A program made the translations under genes and the position numbers. Positions 62,711 through 64,000 of a DNA stretch of 64,000 nucleotides are shown piece after piece (within the stretch, counting starts at the first letter, position 1; each line of letters opens with the position of its first letter). Under the pieces are notes generated by a model. It was given only the letters and a program-made list of their open reading frames with translations, did no database searches and had not been told where the DNA came from. Source of the DNA: Augochlora pura (taxonomy: Eukaryota > Arthropoda > Insecta > Hymenoptera > Halictidae); NCBI RefSeq assembly GCF_028453695.1, contig NC_135782.1, forward strand, positions 5,518,001-5,582,000, in the 5' to 3' direction.

Positions 62711-64000
62711 ACAGTCGAGTCTCATTTATAAGACCGTCTTCATCCTGACCTTAAGATACCATCTAGATTCATAGTCGGTCCTTGAGATTTTTCTTGAGAA
62801 CAGTCTCAAATTTTGCCTTCATAAAGACGATCTCATTTGAATATGATACACCTAGGCGATGTCTTTAGACTCTACTTAGAATAATCTTATAAATAAAACT
62901 CGACTAAGAATACACCTAGATATGTCAAGGTTCATGTTCTGCAATGTAGATCCAGATACGTCTACCTTTACATACATCTAGATCTAGCTTCATCCAGTTT
63001 CGACACAAGTAATCAAACTAATTCCATAGTTAAATAAATAGTCTTTGTATTATTCCAATAATAGGAATATAATATCTATCATGAGTCACGCGACCTTTGA
63101 GAATGTTTAGATAATTATCTTCGCCAAAACTTTCTTCAACTTGGACCTATCTGAACAATTTCCGAAAATCTTTATTATTCTACGATTGAATTTTCGTTAT
63201 CCAAACAAGGATTTCCAAGAAATACCTAAACCGTGCTAAGTAACATGTTCTCGTTCCGAGCGCCGTGTAGAATGGATGAGACCAATTTCATACGATGACT
63301 CGTCTTGGGCGCGCAACCTTGAACCTGTTAACTCCGTCTGATTCAGGTTCAATGTCAGCCGAAACGTCGCAGTTTTCGGACATCCGGTTCAAAGCACTCG
63401 CCATGCCCTCTATTAACGTTTCCGGTCCGCAGTTCGTGTCTCGTTTCGGGCGACCTTCGCGCGTTCCCGAATTGGGGGAAGCATTCCTTGGTCGCATCTT
63501 CAGGACTATGATTTTGTCAACCGTTGGAAACGAGTTGCTTTTTCTTCCGTTTAAATTGGATTATTAGCAGCTTTATTGGATAGGATCCAGCTTTATCCAC
63601 CAATTTTTCGAAAGATATTTTTGAGGATATTTTTAGCAAACTTCCCTCCTGTTGCCCCTAATGTAACAGAAATTTATTTTATTTAATAGGCGAAATTGAG
63701 TAGCTAACTGAACGATTTGAACATTCTGAAAATTGACCTAGCTACCGCCTCATCAGAGTCAATTATTATATACCGAATCTACTAATTGCAACATTTCCTG
63801 AAAGCCGGCGTGCATCGCTAGATCGTAGCTTGGCCGCAAAGATTTCGTTGCAGCACGGAGCATTGGTGAAAAATTCCGGTGGCCGGGTAGCAAGGATCAG
63901 TGTCGCCGGCGTCGCGTAATCACCTTATCTATTCATGGAACCCGTCGTTCCTGTTCCGGAACCTAGACGCCCGGCCATGTTACGTTCACGGGCCGGAATG

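Larger units (their letters stand above)
45664..64000 (-). other. abd-A: abd-A intron (partial, at least 18.3 kb)
   Basis: Everything to the right of the splice acceptor should be intron until the exon encoding the YPWM hexapeptide, which other insect abd-A genes carry upstream. I looked on the minus strand for the reverse complement of Tyr-Pro-Trp-Met codons and found none, and no open frame resembles an Abd-A N-terminus. The intron therefore probably runs past the window edge. It contains the inverted-repeat elements, ~220-bp tandem array, palindromes and minisatellite listed separately. Regulatory sequence for abd-A itself may be embedded here. Confidence 0.7.

Noticed and set aside
1..64000. 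mir-iab-4/iab-8 hairpin
   Set aside because: I looked for the mature sequence by eye on both strands and found none; it is expected 5' of abd-A, beyond the right edge.

Overview
The window is about 64 kb of insect genomic DNA from the bithorax part of a Hox cluster. Only one piece of protein-coding sequence can be supported: the last exon of abdominal-A (abd-A) on the minus strand (45657 down to 45257). It carries the complete homeodomain and the conserved C-terminus. The homeodomain variant and the peptide just after it (KKELRAVKEINEQ) separate abd-A from Ubx and Antp, so this anchor is very secure. The host is an insect. A hymenopteran such as an ant or bee is my best guess, from the mixed GC content, the abundant (GA/CT)n tracts and the many short TTAA-flanked elements, but the sequence here does not prove it.

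Layout. Positions 1 to about 33 kb hold no recognisable gene. Because abd-A reads leftward, this side should be the abd-A to Ubx interval (bxd-like regulatory DNA). It contains simple repeats, candidate GAGA/Pho-type motif clusters and several small TTAA-flanked mobile-element remnants. From about 33 to 45.26 kb is sequence downstream of the abd-A stop codon. It is rich in microsatellites and is probably in large part a long abd-A 3' UTR, although its end cannot be fixed from sequence. Five copies of the heptamer matching the miR-iab-8-5p seed lie here in transcript sense. From 45.66 kb to the right edge is most likely one abd-A intron of at least 18.3 kb, since no YPWM-encoding exon was found to the right. 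The intron holds a 238-bp inverted-repeat element close to the splice acceptor, a degenerate ~220-bp tandem array (50.6-51.3 kb), two perfect palindromes, a paired C/EBP-type site, and a 16/32-bp minisatellite near 62.3-62.7 kb.

No tRNA, rRNA, CRISPR array, complete transposon with a coding gene, or second Hox exon was found. The many short open frames look like chance frames in GC-rich or simple-repeat DNA. Nothing here is demonstrably a new protein system. The interesting material is regulatory and repetitive: the miRNA seed-match cluster, the family of ~230-bp TTAA elements (one beside the homeobox splice acceptor), and the many GA tracts.
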